From the NCBI GenBank assembly GCA_963693305.1, contig OY855906.1, positions 11,269,102 to 11,333,101 of the forward strand: 64,000 nucleotides of DNA. Reading direction: 5' to 3'. Made by a program: the position numbers and the translations under genes. This stretch comes from Meandrina meandrites (taxonomy: Eukaryota; Cnidaria; Anthozoa; Scleractinia; Meandrinidae). Shown one piece after another: positions 43,966-56,296 of the stretch (its first letter is position 1; each line of letters starts with the position of its first letter). Under the pieces are notes generated by a model. That model had not been told where the DNA came from. It searched no databases and was given only the letters and a program-made list of their open reading frames with translations.

Positions 43966-46900
43966 TGCCGAAAAACCTTTTTAACAGGCATTTGGCACAA
44001 AATAGGGATAAAAAAGATACATATCTAGTAGGCTATAAGCATTCCCTTAGTTCATTGAGCAAGAAGCAAAAAAAATAAAAAAAGAATAAATGGCTGTGTG
44101 AAAAGAGGGGGAAGGATCCCAGGAGGAGGGGGGCTACTCAAAAATATTTTATGGGGTGGGCTTTGCCCCGGGGTCTTAATTGTTACCCTTTTATATACCA
44201 TTTTTTGAATACCATTTTTAACAGGAAGGGTTTCCCTTTCATATACCATTGATATAAAATGGTACCCCTTTCACATACCTACATAGGGGTAGAGCATCTC
44301 TTGTCTAAACTTTTCACTTGAAAAAGCAACCACGTTCCCAGAATAGCCCCATAAACAACCATTTGGTGCATCTGTTTGAGATTTTATAAGGCCATTAAAA
44401 AAATGTCAGTTTTCCCTACCATTTTCTTTACTGACTAAATGCCCTTTTGAGCAGAGGCACCCCATATGTCCACTATAAAAATCCCCTCACCCCCCCCCCC
44501 CCCCCATGGAGAGAGGGGTCTCACTCCTAGTTTTTTTCTGAACATTTTTATTCCTCTGACTCGTCTAGCCTTTTAGTCAACAAAGTAAGAGAAAAGAGGG
44601 GTTGCTTGTAGCCTGCATATCTAGTAATAATAAGAAAACAGCTGAATTCACAGCCTTAATCATAATTGAGAGAATGGATATATAACCTGGCAAACTTCAA
44701 AGGTGCTTCGAAAGGTTGCCAAGCTTATGCTGGATGCGCCACAACCATAAAAGATTTCCAGTTCTATGCTTCTAGACCGTGGTAGTAGAATTACTGAACA
44801 AAACTCTGGTTTTGTGCAGAGGCAAGGACAAAAACGTGAATAAAAGAATATTACTAAGTTTGGCAGCCGAAACTGGCCACAAGAAGTCAGAGTGCACAGA
44901 ATTGTTTTAACAAAGTTGACACGCCTTCTGAAAAATCAAAACCAATTCCAGTTCCGAGTTGAATGAAGGTCCACTCCCTCCCCCCTATTCAATGCTGAAA
45001 AATGTAAGCCTGGAGGGTCAAAATCTCCCTCCCTCCCTCCCTCCCACTTTTCATTGGATGCATTGTATCAAGAAAGAATTCGAACCCATGGCCACTTCAT
45101 CCCCTCTTTTGGGGACCCTCCAGTAAAGTCTCCATTCTTACTGCAATTAAGGACGGACCATTATGTTTTTTGGAGAGGGGAATGGAAAATCCTGAACAAT
45201 TGTTTGCAAAAGCAAAAAAGCCCAAATAAATTGTTTGCAGACAAAAAGACTGTCTGCAGGAAGAAAAAAAATTGTTTGCACAAACAACGACAGAGAAAAA
45301 AAAATTGTTTCTCTTGGAAATTTTCATCCCCCCCCCCCCCCCACCACCACCACTCCCTCCAAAAAAATAATGGTCAGTCCCGCAGGTCGAGATAACTTCT
45401 GTTGTTGATGAATTCCCTTTTTCGTCCCTGAGCTTTGTCTCCTTGACCTCAGGAATAAACCTTTACCCTCGGATCGAAAATACGCTTCGTTCCTCTCCCG
45501 ACAACCCTGGATGCCACAGGCGTTTTGTTATCTTTGGGTAGATTGTGCAAACTATGAGCGGCAGAGTTTCGAAAGCTAGTGAGTACGCGCTTTTGAATGT
45601 CGAGAAGAGGACGCAAAGGTCTTGGGCCGGGAGCTGGACCGATTTTTAGGTCTTAAAAGGTCGACTTATACGCGGGTAAATAAAGGGTAAATACGGAGAA
45701 TTTGATTTTTCATCAAAGCAATAATTTTCCATACTATCTTCTTGTGGATGTCATATATCAAATTATATGCAAAACGAACTATACAAATGTTGATAATAAT
45801 TTGTCACTCTTCAGCTTAAATTAACAAAGCAAAGATTCAATGTAATCATTCTTAGTACTGGGCAGATCCAGAGGCGCTGAAAATGCTCAAAAAGGAAGGG
45901 AGGGAGGAGGTGCCGGAGTGATAGTGTCCATTTTAGCACGGTGGGGTGGGGGCACCAGAGTGTGGGCGAAAACGTTTCGGCCTTTCAAGCCTTATATAAT
46001 TTTAGTACTAACGGGGCAGGGCCGTCTCCAAAAACGATCCACTGGATCCGCCACTGTTAAATCGAAAGTAAATTGCTGTAGGCTAACTTCAATTAAGGAA
46101 ACTGTGGTAAGTACTCAAGCAATCTCGCACATGTATTTATTTTTCTTAGTTTATTGATTTCTTTACTTCACTCTTAATCTATACTTAATTAACGTAAATT
46201 TTCACTCTCTTAAACTACGTAGCATTGACAATCTTGTAATTGATAGTAATACAGAATTATTTTGGTGGAACAAAATAAGATTTCAAATTTGCACAGTGGT
46301 TTGTACAATGTAATTTGAACACGTGAAGAAATTCATATTTCAGTGCAGTTTATTAGTATATGACCCACGACCTAACACTCCACTACATTAAACGCTATTT
46401 ATATGCAACTGTGAGATAAATGTTCAAGACTTTATAGAACTCTTGCTCTCTTGACCATTTTATTGAAATTCCTGCAAATAGATTTGAACATGATTGTTAG
46501 TTTGGAAGTTTTGTAAAGAATATAGTAAGTCATCTTTTGGGATACACAACCAATTACCTTCATACCGAAGGAAGCCTAAAAAAATTAGTTTACAAGGGTA
46601 GAAAAGTTGCATAGAAATAATCAAAATCAAAGAAAGGAAGAAGGATGGTTCAAACCGGGGATGGTTGAAACGGATTGCAAACGACTGGTCATCCTTGAGC
46701 TATCTACCTCCGAAAAAACACACATTGCCAACAAATTTCGGAACGCGAGCCGAAGGGAATAGTAATTACAATCGTGAACCAATCGGCTCGCTCGGAAGTA
46801 AATTGTGTCTTGAAAACAGTTGAATAGCTTTGAGTGCAATCAATAGTTAAAAATCATTCTCCTATCAAAAAAGCGAAAACTAATTAAAAGTGACCATTTC

Positions 46901-47221
46901 ACAATTACTTAATAGGGTTGCTCATCGTTTTGTTTGGTTTTTACTTTGACTGATTTATAGCATCGCACTGCATACTTCGACTAGTAAAAATGTTTTTGTC
47001 GTGTGCCATCAAAATTAATTAAATTTTGGTTTGGTAAACAACCTTCTTGCGCTGTAGATAACAAAGAACCAACCGTCGATTGGTATTTTCTTAGCATGGA
47101 GTTGGGATACAATTGTTTGAAACAAAAAGTTGGTTAAGAACTTCCAGATCGTTTTCCTTGTAATACACCGTAACCCCGACCACTGAATATAACACACCAA
47201 CTTACCAATTAATTCCGGTTG
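43966..47221. other. RWDD1-RFamide intergenic region
   Basis: Poly-C/poly-G runs near 44490 and 45330, a MITE at 45151-45380, and AT-rich DNA. No supported gene. Confidence 0.5.
45151..45380. mobile_element. 230-bp MITE with internal CAATTGTTTGCA repeats
   Basis: GGACGGACCATTATGTTTTT at the left pairs with AAAAAAATAATGGTCAGTCC at the right. Inside are four or five spaced copies of AATTGTTTGCA or AATTGTTTCTC. Confidence 0.75.
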
Positions 47222-48319
47222 TTAAGATTCCGTGCTCTCTGCCTTGGATTCTTCTAAACTGCTTGCGGCAACTTCACGTTTGGTGTCGTGGGTTTCATCC
47301 AGCAGTTTATTCTCTAACTCTGCAAGGAGATCATCTTCCTCGCGACCAAACCGCCCCTGGTCATCATCCTCTGCAATCTCCTCACGACCAAAGCGTCCCT
47401 GCATTCCTTCTTCTCGTCCAAACCGTCCTTGCAAGTCCTCTTCACGTCCAAAGCGACCTTGGTCTTCCTCTTCACGCCCGAAGCGACCTTGCAATTCCTC
47501 TTCACGTCCAAATCGACCTTGGTCTTCCTCTTCACGTCCGAAGCGACCTTGCAATTCCTCTTCACGTCCAAATCGACCTTGGTCCTCCTCTTCACGTCCA
47601 AACCGACCCTGGTTCTCTTCACGTCCAAATCGCCCCTGCATGAAGTCACGACCAAAACGGCCTTGGTTTTCCTCCCGTCCGAAACGGCCTTGGAAATCCT
47701 CTTCTCGTCCAAACCGTCCCTGTATATCTTCCTCCCGACCAAAACGGCCCTGAGAGTCTTCCTCTCTTCCAAAGCGCCCTTGTGAATCTTCCTCTCTTCC
47801 GAAGCGTCCTTGAGAATCTTCCTCTCTTCCGAAGCGTCCTTGCATCTCCTCACGACCGAAACGACCTTGCATGCCACGTCCAAAACGACCTTGCAGGTTC
47901 CTTCCAAAGCGACCTTGGAAGTTCCTTCCAAAGCGACCTGGAACTAGAGCCCGTAGCTGCTGTTTGCCTTCTTCTTCTCTACTGAATCGGCCCTTCCAGT
48001 ATTGGGGCTCTCTCTTATCAAAATCCGAGAAACGGCCTTTCCAGTATTGCGGATAAAAATCGCTAAATCGACCCTTCCAATATTGGTGGTCGGAAAATCG
48101 GCCCTTCCAGTATTGAGGGTCGTTAGCACCTTCCTTCACGTCAGAGAATCGTCCTTTCCAATATTGTGGATACTCCACGGATCTTTTAAATTTGCCTTCA
48201 GCAAACTCGGGCACGTTACTGTCTTCTGCTTCTTTCTTTTTGTCGTCCAATGGTTTTGCACTGATCAGTAGAAAATGACAACAGAACACTGCTAAAACAA
48301 TGACATTTGATGTCCACAT
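47222..48319 (-). CDS. Antho-RFamide neuropeptide precursor
   Basis: Secreted prohormone of 365 residues in one open frame. A signal peptide (about residues 1-21, VIVLAVFCCHFLLISA) is followed by an acidic spacer ending in KR. Five QYWKGRFS modules come next (about residues 52-113). Then one LVPGRFG and 20 QGRFG copies each followed by Arg, and a tail of about 40 residues. Known biology: Gln cyclises, Gly gives the amide, and cleavage after Arg yields pGlu-Gly-Arg-Phe-NH2, a transmitter of anthozoan neurons. Most copies are preceded by acidic or small residues (EED, EEN, EEL, DS) rather than dibasic sites, as is known for cnidarian precursors that use unusual N-terminal trimming. In the QYWK modules Phe is followed by Ser, so that Phe cannot be amidated. 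A 5' UTR intron upstream is possible but not resolved. Confidence 0.95.
   Translation of the reverse strand: MWTSNVIVLAVFCCHFLLISAKPLDDKKKEAEDSNVPEFAEGKFKRSVEYPQYWKGRFSDVKEGANDPQYWKGRFSDHQYWKGRFSDFYPQYWKGRFSDFDKREPQYWKGRFSREEEGKQQLRALVPGRFGRNFQGRFGRNLQGRFGRGMQGRFGREEMQGRFGREEDSQGRFGREEDSQGRFGREEDSQGRFGREEDIQGRFGREEDFQGRFGREENQGRFGRDFMQGRFGREENQGRFGREEEDQGRFGREEELQGRFGREEEDQGRFGREEELQGRFGREEEDQGRFGREEDLQGRFGREEGMQGRFGREEIAEDDDQGRFGREEDDLLAELENKLLDETHDTKREVAASSLEESKAESTES
47461..47580 (-). repeat. 60-bp tandem duplication in RFamide gene
   Basis: Bases 47461-47520 and 47521-47580 differ at one of 60 positions. Each unit encodes two peptide copies with the ELQ and EDQ spacers. Confidence 0.95.
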
Positions 48320-49441
48320 CTTGGAAAGTTGCGGCCCGCGCGTCAGTTAGAACTAAAGAGGAAACAAGCGTCATAGGTTCAGTTAATTATGAAATTGCTT
48401 GGTCAGTATTATTATTTAGAAACGTAACGTAAAACACAATACTAAATATTACTTATAGGATACAGAAAGTCGCTTAAAAGTACTGTATCGACATAACTGG
48501 TTTAGGAAACTTTTAGACAAAACTAACTTAGTGTGAATTTACATCTTCCAAATCTGGAATAAGCCGGTTGAATTAAAAATGTCATTTTTATGGATACTAA
48601 GCTCGAGGTGTAAGAATATTTTAATTTGTGTACATTATAATTGTATAGCTCTAAGTTTTGTTTCCTAAAACAATAAAGTTAAAATTACTCGAGGAAACGT
48701 TTTGCAAATCGCGGAGACTGAATAGCTTTTGTAATTAAAAATTGTGACCAGAATTGTTAAAACACTCAACTGACTAACTCAAAACAATGTTGATTACATT
48801 TAGAGATCAACAAAAGCCAACAAACACTTTCTCCGCTCGTTATTGGTGGGGAATAAAAACGCGTTTACTCCTGTCGGAACGTTCGAGAAATTTCGGGATA
48901 AATTTCATTATCTAGCCTTTCTGACCTTGTAGTCAGCCTTTAGTTTTAACAGGTGTGAGGCCACTTAGCTTGTATTCTTATAATGTAATATTGTAGCACT
49001 TTAACACTTGAAAAACTTAATTTAGTTGCAACCATAAATTTCACACAAGTATTTCTCAGTGAAAACAACGGGAAATTTTGGTAACTCATAGCGTTTACAA
49101 ATTAGCTGCTGCGAATCTAAAATCAGTCTTTCGCATCACAGAAAAAGTCCATTGAAATCTCAAGCAATACAATTTTGCGATAAACACCCATAGACCTTTG
49201 TCACCGAAAGAGTCGAGACTTCGAATGTTAACTTTCCGATAACCTCTTTAATCAACTTTTGCGCAATTCTTGGCTTTGTCAGTTGGGTGGGGCAAATCTA
49301 CAAGTGAACCTTACTCCTCAGTCGTTTAGCAATTTTACAACTTAAAAAAAAAAATACATAAATTGAAATAATTATACCCCTGTATAACCAGCTGAGTAAA
49401 AACCAGATGCCTAACACTTATTCTCCTACGCAAGAGAAAAC

Positions 49442-49633
49442 ATGGCCGACATTAATATTTTATTAAGGAAACTAAACACGTTCTCGCAGTTTCGAAGTGC
49501 TTCTCTGAAAGAAAACCTTAGAACACCCATGCTTTCAAATCCGAAACAACAACTTGCCAAATATAGTACAGTACCACGACAACTTGGCGTGCCATCATTG
49601 AAACCAAGTACTATTTTTAATCGTTTGGATTAG
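49442..49633 (+). CDS. Possible 63-residue ORF
   Basis: Starts in a good context (AAAACATGG) and reads MADINILLRKLNTFSQFRS..., ending in FNRLD. Balanced composition, no signal peptide or domain known to me. Could be chance or a first exon. Not recognised. Confidence 0.2.
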   Translation: MADINILLRKLNTFSQFRSASLKENLRTPMLSNPKQQLAKYSTVPRQLGVPSLKPSTIFNRLD

Positions 49634-50526
49634 TATATGACTAGGAAATTCGATCTTTTCTTTTCTCCTTTTTTTAGTTTTTACACGGACATAACACTTA
49701 ATTTTGAAATAAGAAACAATTTTTAGCAAACAAGGTCAGTTTTCATAGGCGTAACGGATTTTATTTTTTTGTTAAGTTAATTTTGAAAGGTTTTCCTCCA
49801 CATAATCTTGAAAGAGTACTCCCGTTTGTAAAAATCCGAAACCGTACAGTTTTTTATTTAAATGCTTCTGTTAGGCAATCTCGTATTTTTTCCAGAAAAC
49901 CCTTCAGAAATCCATTCCTGTCACCGAACAGACATTTCAGCAAATGCGTATCAATGCTGAAACGCAAAGCAGGAAACGGCAGTCTTTTTTTGAGAAATTT
50001 TCGTAATTTTCAAGGACAAAGATTAAGGTTCAATTTTAAAATCGCCAAAAGAAATACCATTTCACTCTTACAGATAGCGGGTGTAAAAACTTAACGACGA
50101 GAGAATCCATGGTTAGTAGAACAATTTTAAACAAGTGTATGAAGAAACGTTATCTAGCGTTTTGACGGTGAAAAAGCGCGGCGGAATCTTTTTCTAAACA
50201 AGCCGACCAAATCAGCTTACAATTTTTGGACTAAAAGATCATATCGTCAAGAATTATCTTCCTCGCGCACCTAAATCTTATGATCAAAGAGGAAAACTAA
50301 AATTAAAACTAAAATTTTCCGACGAACACACAAAAAAGTCAAAGTTAAAATTGACGTTTTGTTTTCGCTTTTCACACGCCACAGTTTTGTGGTCAGAAGA
50401 TAGTTTCGTTTTTAATTCTCAAACATTCATCGCAGTTTGTAATTATACGGACGGAATTGCTTTAAATCGGTTACTAAACATCGTACTTGAAAAGTAATCT
50501 ATGATGGTGAGTACAGTACTAACCTT

Positions 50527-50635
50527 TAGTGTGTAATCAAGGCGAATTTCTGGTCCGGACTTGTTGAACCACCTTGTCTTCTTTCTGTTTACGGACCTTC
50601 TGTTTCGCGATCGTTTACCAGACCGCAATATATTC
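50527..50635 (-). CDS. Possible exon rich in Arg/Lys/Ser
   Basis: Minus strand reads LRSGKRSRNRRSVNRKKTRW... up to DYTLK, then a donor AAG|GTTAGT; an acceptor-like TACTAAAAG precedes it. No ATG is in frame. It could be an upstream exon or non-coding leader of the RFamide gene or of an unknown gene. Confidence 0.2.
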
Positions 50636-53600
50636 TTTTAGTAACCCACATCGCCTTTTGTGTCCATGAAAATCAGTTCCGGCGTGCGTTGTGGTGGTTG
50701 TATCAATTAACTGTGGTCCAAATAAATGAAACAATAGCGGCCTGATTATTGAAATTAGCAACTAAATCAGGCAATTAACTGAAATTGGCGAGAATTGGCC
50801 GCTACAGCGCGCGCCAGCAGGTGGCATGGCAAGAAAAGGGATGAGCCTAGCGGGAGACGCATATGGGGGCGAGTAATATCTTACGTAAACGACTTCGCAG
50901 AATTAATAATCACCGATAACTGACTTGAATGGCGCTAGATACGCGAGTGATAAGGATAGGAAACGATGTGGGAAATACCTTTGGTATGTCCCGGCTATAC
51001 GGCACTTATCAACCTGTACAAAAATGTCAGACAGTAATAAATGTTTATGTCTTTGCCTTCCTGAAAGGTCATCTGCTAAATGGCAACCATGTTACATCAA
51101 AACATTGTCTTGTTTTGTGCCCTTGTCGTAATTAGGGCGACCGAAATAAAATGAATTGATTTCAGAGAATTCAATTCCCTTAGATGCATCTTGATTTTAG
51201 AAATCTCTGATAAGAGAGCGCGCAGCATTAATTTCTAGCCATTTTAAAGATCCTGACAGTAGGTACAGTTACTAATTGTGAACCTAAATTGACTGACTTT
51301 CCTGGCACGCATTTCACGATATTGACGTTACAAACTACAAGCGCTAGGAAACATCACGAAGAAGAAACCACAGTTTTCATTTGAGCCATGTTTGTGCACA
51401 CATCAGTTTATTTGTGGTCAATTTCCGTGCAAAAAAGTAGTTAAGATTGCTCGTGTTTTTTTGGTCGAGTTCTCGCCCGCTAGGGGGCAGGTCTTAGTTC
51501 TTTCTAGCTAACAACCAATGTTAACACTGTATTGAGACCAGTTGATGTGTTTTGATTGACAGTTAACGCTTGAGCTTATAACGTTAGCACTTAAAACTAA
51601 CTGATTTCATTCACAGAAAGACAAGTGGGCGTATGCGCGTGCGCTGTAGCGGCCAACGCAAAATCAAATCAATTTGTGGCGCACTGCCAAAAACAAATTT
51701 ATCACCTCGATGCATAAATTTTATTCTATTTTTTTCTCCGAGATAACGCTCAAACCCCCATATCCGTAACCAGAATGTTGTAATATCATTAGTTAAAAAA
51801 ATCCATAATGTGGTACTCGATTTTATTAACTCGAAAGTGATATCCGTGAGCGAGTCATTAATCCTTTCCCTCGAAATAATCTCTCGCATTCTTTCTAATT
51901 GAATAAGCTTGAAGCACACCTTTTTCTAAACAAATTAATGAAAACCAATTCTATCCCGGCGCCAAATTCTGTCCTTTTGTATTCGCTTCTCGCACTTTTC
52001 TTTCTTTAGCATTCATTTTATTTTTCGCAAGGAGGTCTAACACAATAGGTGAAAAAAGAAAGTTAAGATTCAGCATTTTCGGCTTAAGACTTCTTGTTTA
52101 TCACCGTTTGATTAACACAGACAGCGCTTGTTGTCTTGGGCACTGTTAAAATTTTCATGCACATTTCACCTGTTTCGACGCGCCAATTGCATCAGCCTAG
52201 TGTTAGATTTCAAGTGCTTTCAATTTTCGACGTGCAAATTCTGATTCCAAATTGAACAATTTGATTACCTTATTATCGAACACAACTAAAACTACGAAGG
52301 CAGTTTGTCTCAATTTAAAAACAGCGCGATATAGTTTATTTCTTAAATATAAAACGGCCTTCCAGGAGAAAAAAACATCGGATAGCAATAAATCACAGCA
52401 GAAAGTTGCAAAGTCGTTTTCGCTGTTTTTTCTGAAACAAGTTTACTTGCCCGATTGTGCACCAAAAATAAAAAGTTTCCCGCTTTACCTTTTAAAAATG
52501 GCACGCCAGTTTTTGAACTAGGAAAACCTTTATCAACTAGATATGCAGAAATTACTATCATGCACAGCTTTACAGACAAAAACGATTTATGATACAGAAA
52601 AAACTTTTCTTTTCAAGGAAAAACTTACACTCTCGTATTAGGCTAACTGTGAGTGAGTGCCCTTCGATATTTCGCTCGATCGATGGCTTCATTTTGCCAG
52701 AAAATTATACTGATAAAAAAATAAAAGATTAGAAAGTAAACACATATCAAACGGTCAAATGTTTTCAAACAACGAAATTACACTATTTGTAAATTTTGTT
52801 CCTTCTCCAAGTGATGTACGAGCTTCTAATTCCAATTTCCTGAAACAATAATTGAACTGGGTTGTGTTGTTTACGAACTGATTTCCTTTCAGTTTTCTTT
52901 TGCCGGAAGACATTTTACACCATGGAAAATTCTACCGTAACAATGTAAATAGTTATCTTGGCGCTAAGTTCAAGGGTAGCAAAACATCGATGGAATAATT
53001 GTCAAGGTTGTTTCTTTTTGGTCTGTGCGCAGATAAAAAAAAAGAAAAAATCAAAGCAAAAATATTTAATTCAAGAGAATAAATTTGCATAGAACGGAGT
53101 TCCACTAATGAAGCTTTTTTATTGTAAGTACCAATTGTAAATCAGTATATTTAGCAAAAATGCTTTCTTATTTTTTCATAAAAAAGTCTTTCAGCTTTGA
53201 TAAAAATTCTGCTATGCATTTTATGTTTACGTCTATCTAAATTATAAAGTAAACCCATCAAATACAACAGCATCTGCCACTCAAACTCAAAGCTACATGA
53301 GTGCATCATCCGCAGCAAGCCCAGGCTTCTTTTCTCGCCATTTTATTAATTTTATGTCGGCAAACCCTAAAAATCGAATTTAATCCTGTAAATCTTTCCT
53401 AAGTGGATCAAAAATTGTTCTGTAGCAATTTACGAGAGCGGCGCCGAAAAGTGACTTGCGTCCACTTCACAAATTCGTCAGAAAATTAATAAAACAGAGG
53501 TCACTAGCGGTATTAATGCTATATCGGTAGCAAATAAGGGTTATTTTTTCACACCATAATTAGGTATAAAAATCCTATTTCGCAAATTGCGGAAAACATT

Positions 53601-54451
53601 GAATGAAAGTAACACACAGACATGCAAAGAGAAATTTAATCTTGAGTGAAATCATTCCCTTGCTTTCCGCTCGTCGAATTGTTGAATTTTCCGAAATTTC
53701 AACACCTGTCGGCACAAAATCGGCTTGAGATTCGCTTGTGATTTCTAACGCGGCCGCGTTCATTGCATCACTCCTCTTGGAGCCTTTGAAAGACAAATAA
53801 AAGACGCCGCAAGACTTCTAGGCGGGCGACAGAATATATTTTAAGCTTTCCAGAAACAGGGAAGGGAAGGCTGAAGTTGAGACGAGGAGAGGAATTGGGT
53901 GGGATGGCGGTTAAAAATAGACGTATCAATTAATTACAAAATTTCCCGTTTGTAGAAAGCGCAGAGTTTAAAGAGAATTTATAATTTCATTAAACAATTT
54001 ACTTGCATCATGATTGCATGAGTTCTTCCGAAATTCCTGAAAATCATCAAAGCCGGTTACAGTTGTCGCTGTTACCAGGGTCGAATATTAACATTTTAGG
54101 ATAGCGAGTTTGAAATTGTATTCATCGTAGACAGAATTCTTGTGTCTTTGACTTGCTTTTATCCAACCCTCTCTTTCGATTTTTCCGCTCTAGTTTTCCA
54201 ACTTAATTATGTTTACAAACTTTGCGTCGCAAACCGTCTAGCCAGTCAGAAAATGGACTGCTCCCTTTCTGACCAATCAGATACAGGATCAGTAATCCAA
54301 TAGTGCATGATTCGTTTAGTTCTCGCGCCCGCCTGCCATCTTGAAAGCGGAGATAGCCCTGGGGACGAGGTTGGTTCTCGCCCTTGGCACCAGTCTCCGC
54401 CGAGTGTGGCTCGCTGATCACTCAAGTTCCGTTTTCGTGCTTCTTGCCAAC

Positions 54452-55726
54452 GTCGTGACTAAACTGGATACTCCAAAATCAGAAATCTAACTAAACTGGA
54501 TACTCCAAAATCAGAAATCTACGGAAGCTTATAGGTGCCATCCGACATCCGACTTTAAAAATCCGACATCCGACGTCCGACTTGTTAAAATCCGACATCC
54601 GACTTAAAAAATCCGACATCCGAGTTGTTAAAATCCGACATCCGACTTCGAAAATCCGACATCAACTTGTTAAAATCCGACATCCGACATCCGACTTGGT
54701 AAAATCCGACATCCGACATCCGACATCCGACATTATTGGCTCAGGTCAGCGGGAAACGTCCAAAAAAAAGATGGCAGCGAACACTGTCGAACACGGATAG
54801 TTCTTCACTCCTGCTTTTATCGTTGAAAAAATGAGGGTTACAGAAATAACTTTCCTGGATACATGCGTACACAGGGCGAAAGATTTAAGAAAGAATCCAT
54901 TCTCGTCGTGCGAACGCACCTTAAACCAACAGAAACCTTCCAATACACGCATTTTACCTCTGTCACCCTCCAGGTGTTTGGAAAGGTTTTAACAAAGGCG
55001 AAGCACTACGACTTCTGAGAACCAGCTCTTCAAAAGCTACATTTGAAGAAAACATTACACAAAGCAAGCGTAGATTACGCGACAGAGGTTACCCAGACAA
55101 CCTCACAAAAATCCTACAGAATTTAAATTTAGCGAAAGAATGTCGGCCCTACAGAATAAACAAAAAGTGGCCAACAGAGATTTACCGTTTGTAACAGAGT
55201 ATCTCCCTTCGGTGCCTAATCTTAAAAAGATTCTTATGAACAAATGGCATTTAATACAAAATCAGCCTTAACTTAGAGAGATCTTTAAAGACCCCAGCCT
55301 CCCCTAATACTCGTCAGAGCAAAGCTTTGAAGCTGAAAGTTATACTATCTTGACCAACAGTAGTCGTGTTTGGCCTGTCTGTTTTTTTTTACTGTCGGAT
55401 GTCGGATTTTACCAAGTCGGATGTCGGATGTCGGATTTTACCAAGTCGGATGTCGGATTTTAACAAGTCGGATGTCGGATTTTTAAAGTTGGATGTCGGA
55501 TGGCACCTATAAGCTTCCGTAGAAATCTGCTGGGTGACTGGAGCCCAAGCACATCTGTGTGCATGCGGTTAGTTCCACTCTGGTTTGCTCGTAGTTTGTT
55601 CCACTCTGGTTTGCTTGCGGTTAGCTTCCATTTCTTAGTAAGGGCAGCACAATATGCAGAAATGGGTTCCAGTCTCCCAGCAGATTTCTGATTTTGGAGT
55701 ATTCATTTTAGTCACGACCCGTTCTT
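54452..55726. mobile_element. Inverted-repeat element with ATCCGACATCCGACTT arrays
   Basis: Left end GTCGTGACTAAA...ACTCCAAAATCAGAAATCT, then CGGAAGCTTATAGGTGCCATCC and a tandem array of ATCCGACATCCGACTT (54536-54735). The right half repeats all of these in inverted order (55388-55726). A unique core at 54740-55385 holds a Penelope-like RT fossil. The TACTCCAAAATCAGAAATCT segment is also directly duplicated at the left end. Confidence 0.8.
54830..55325 (+). pseudogene. Penelope-like retroelement RT fragment
   Basis: Across two or three frames the plus strand reads ITFLDT, RTHLKPTETFQYTHF, GFNKGEALRLLRT, SSKATFEENIT, LRDRGYPDNL, LPFVTEYLPSVPNLKKIL and KWHLIQNQP. This order matches the C-terminal RT part of Penelope-like elements common in cnidarians (known to me; no search run). 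Frameshifts and stops break it; the GIY-YIG nuclease is absent. Confidence 0.65.
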
Positions 55727-56296
55727 GCCAACACTTCGAAACGGATCATTTTCACAGGGGAGGGGTGAGGCTCCTATATGAAAGGGACGGGATGCTCGTC
55801 GTCTTAGCTTTGTTTACTTCAGATCGGCTTACTGAGAACATCAGCGAAAGAAGATTGAATTCACTTAAGAACCTGTGCAGTAACATCCAGGATAACGGGA
55901 AAAGCTGAGAGATAATTATGGTCAATTATGTCGCAAGCTATACATAAATTTTTTTTATTTTTTTTTTAACTTAAACAGCTTAGCATAACAGGCATGTTAC
56001 TCGCAGAACTTGCAATTTCTCGTTATACAATGCTGTGACATGATCGCAATTTAAGAAGGCCAGCAAAAAGCATTATAACAAATATTAAAATAAATAAAAA
56101 AGATACACTTAATACATTTTTACATATCGCCAAATTTTGATTGTCCATTGGCACTTTGTATGAAAAAAGCTAAAGCGCTAAAAAATAAAAGAAAATATTT
56201 CAACAACTTGTCTTCGAGCTATGAGCAGGAACAAACTCTGCCAAATCAGTTATTCGCCTTCTGTTCTATTCCAATTGTAATCTGAACTCAAAATGT

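Larger units (their letters stand above)
48320..54451. other. Gene-poor AT-rich region
   Basis: Contains the presumed RFamide promoter at its left edge. Two weak coding candidates are listed separately (49442-49633, 50527-50635). Near 54300-54400 is a coral-type repeat with GGGCGAGAACCAACCTCGTCC on the complementary strand. Nothing else recognised. Confidence 0.45.

Noticed and set aside
47232..47985. Antisense ORFs across the RFamide gene
   Set aside because: Shadows of the biased codon repeat; the sense frame has a signal peptide and the known peptide.
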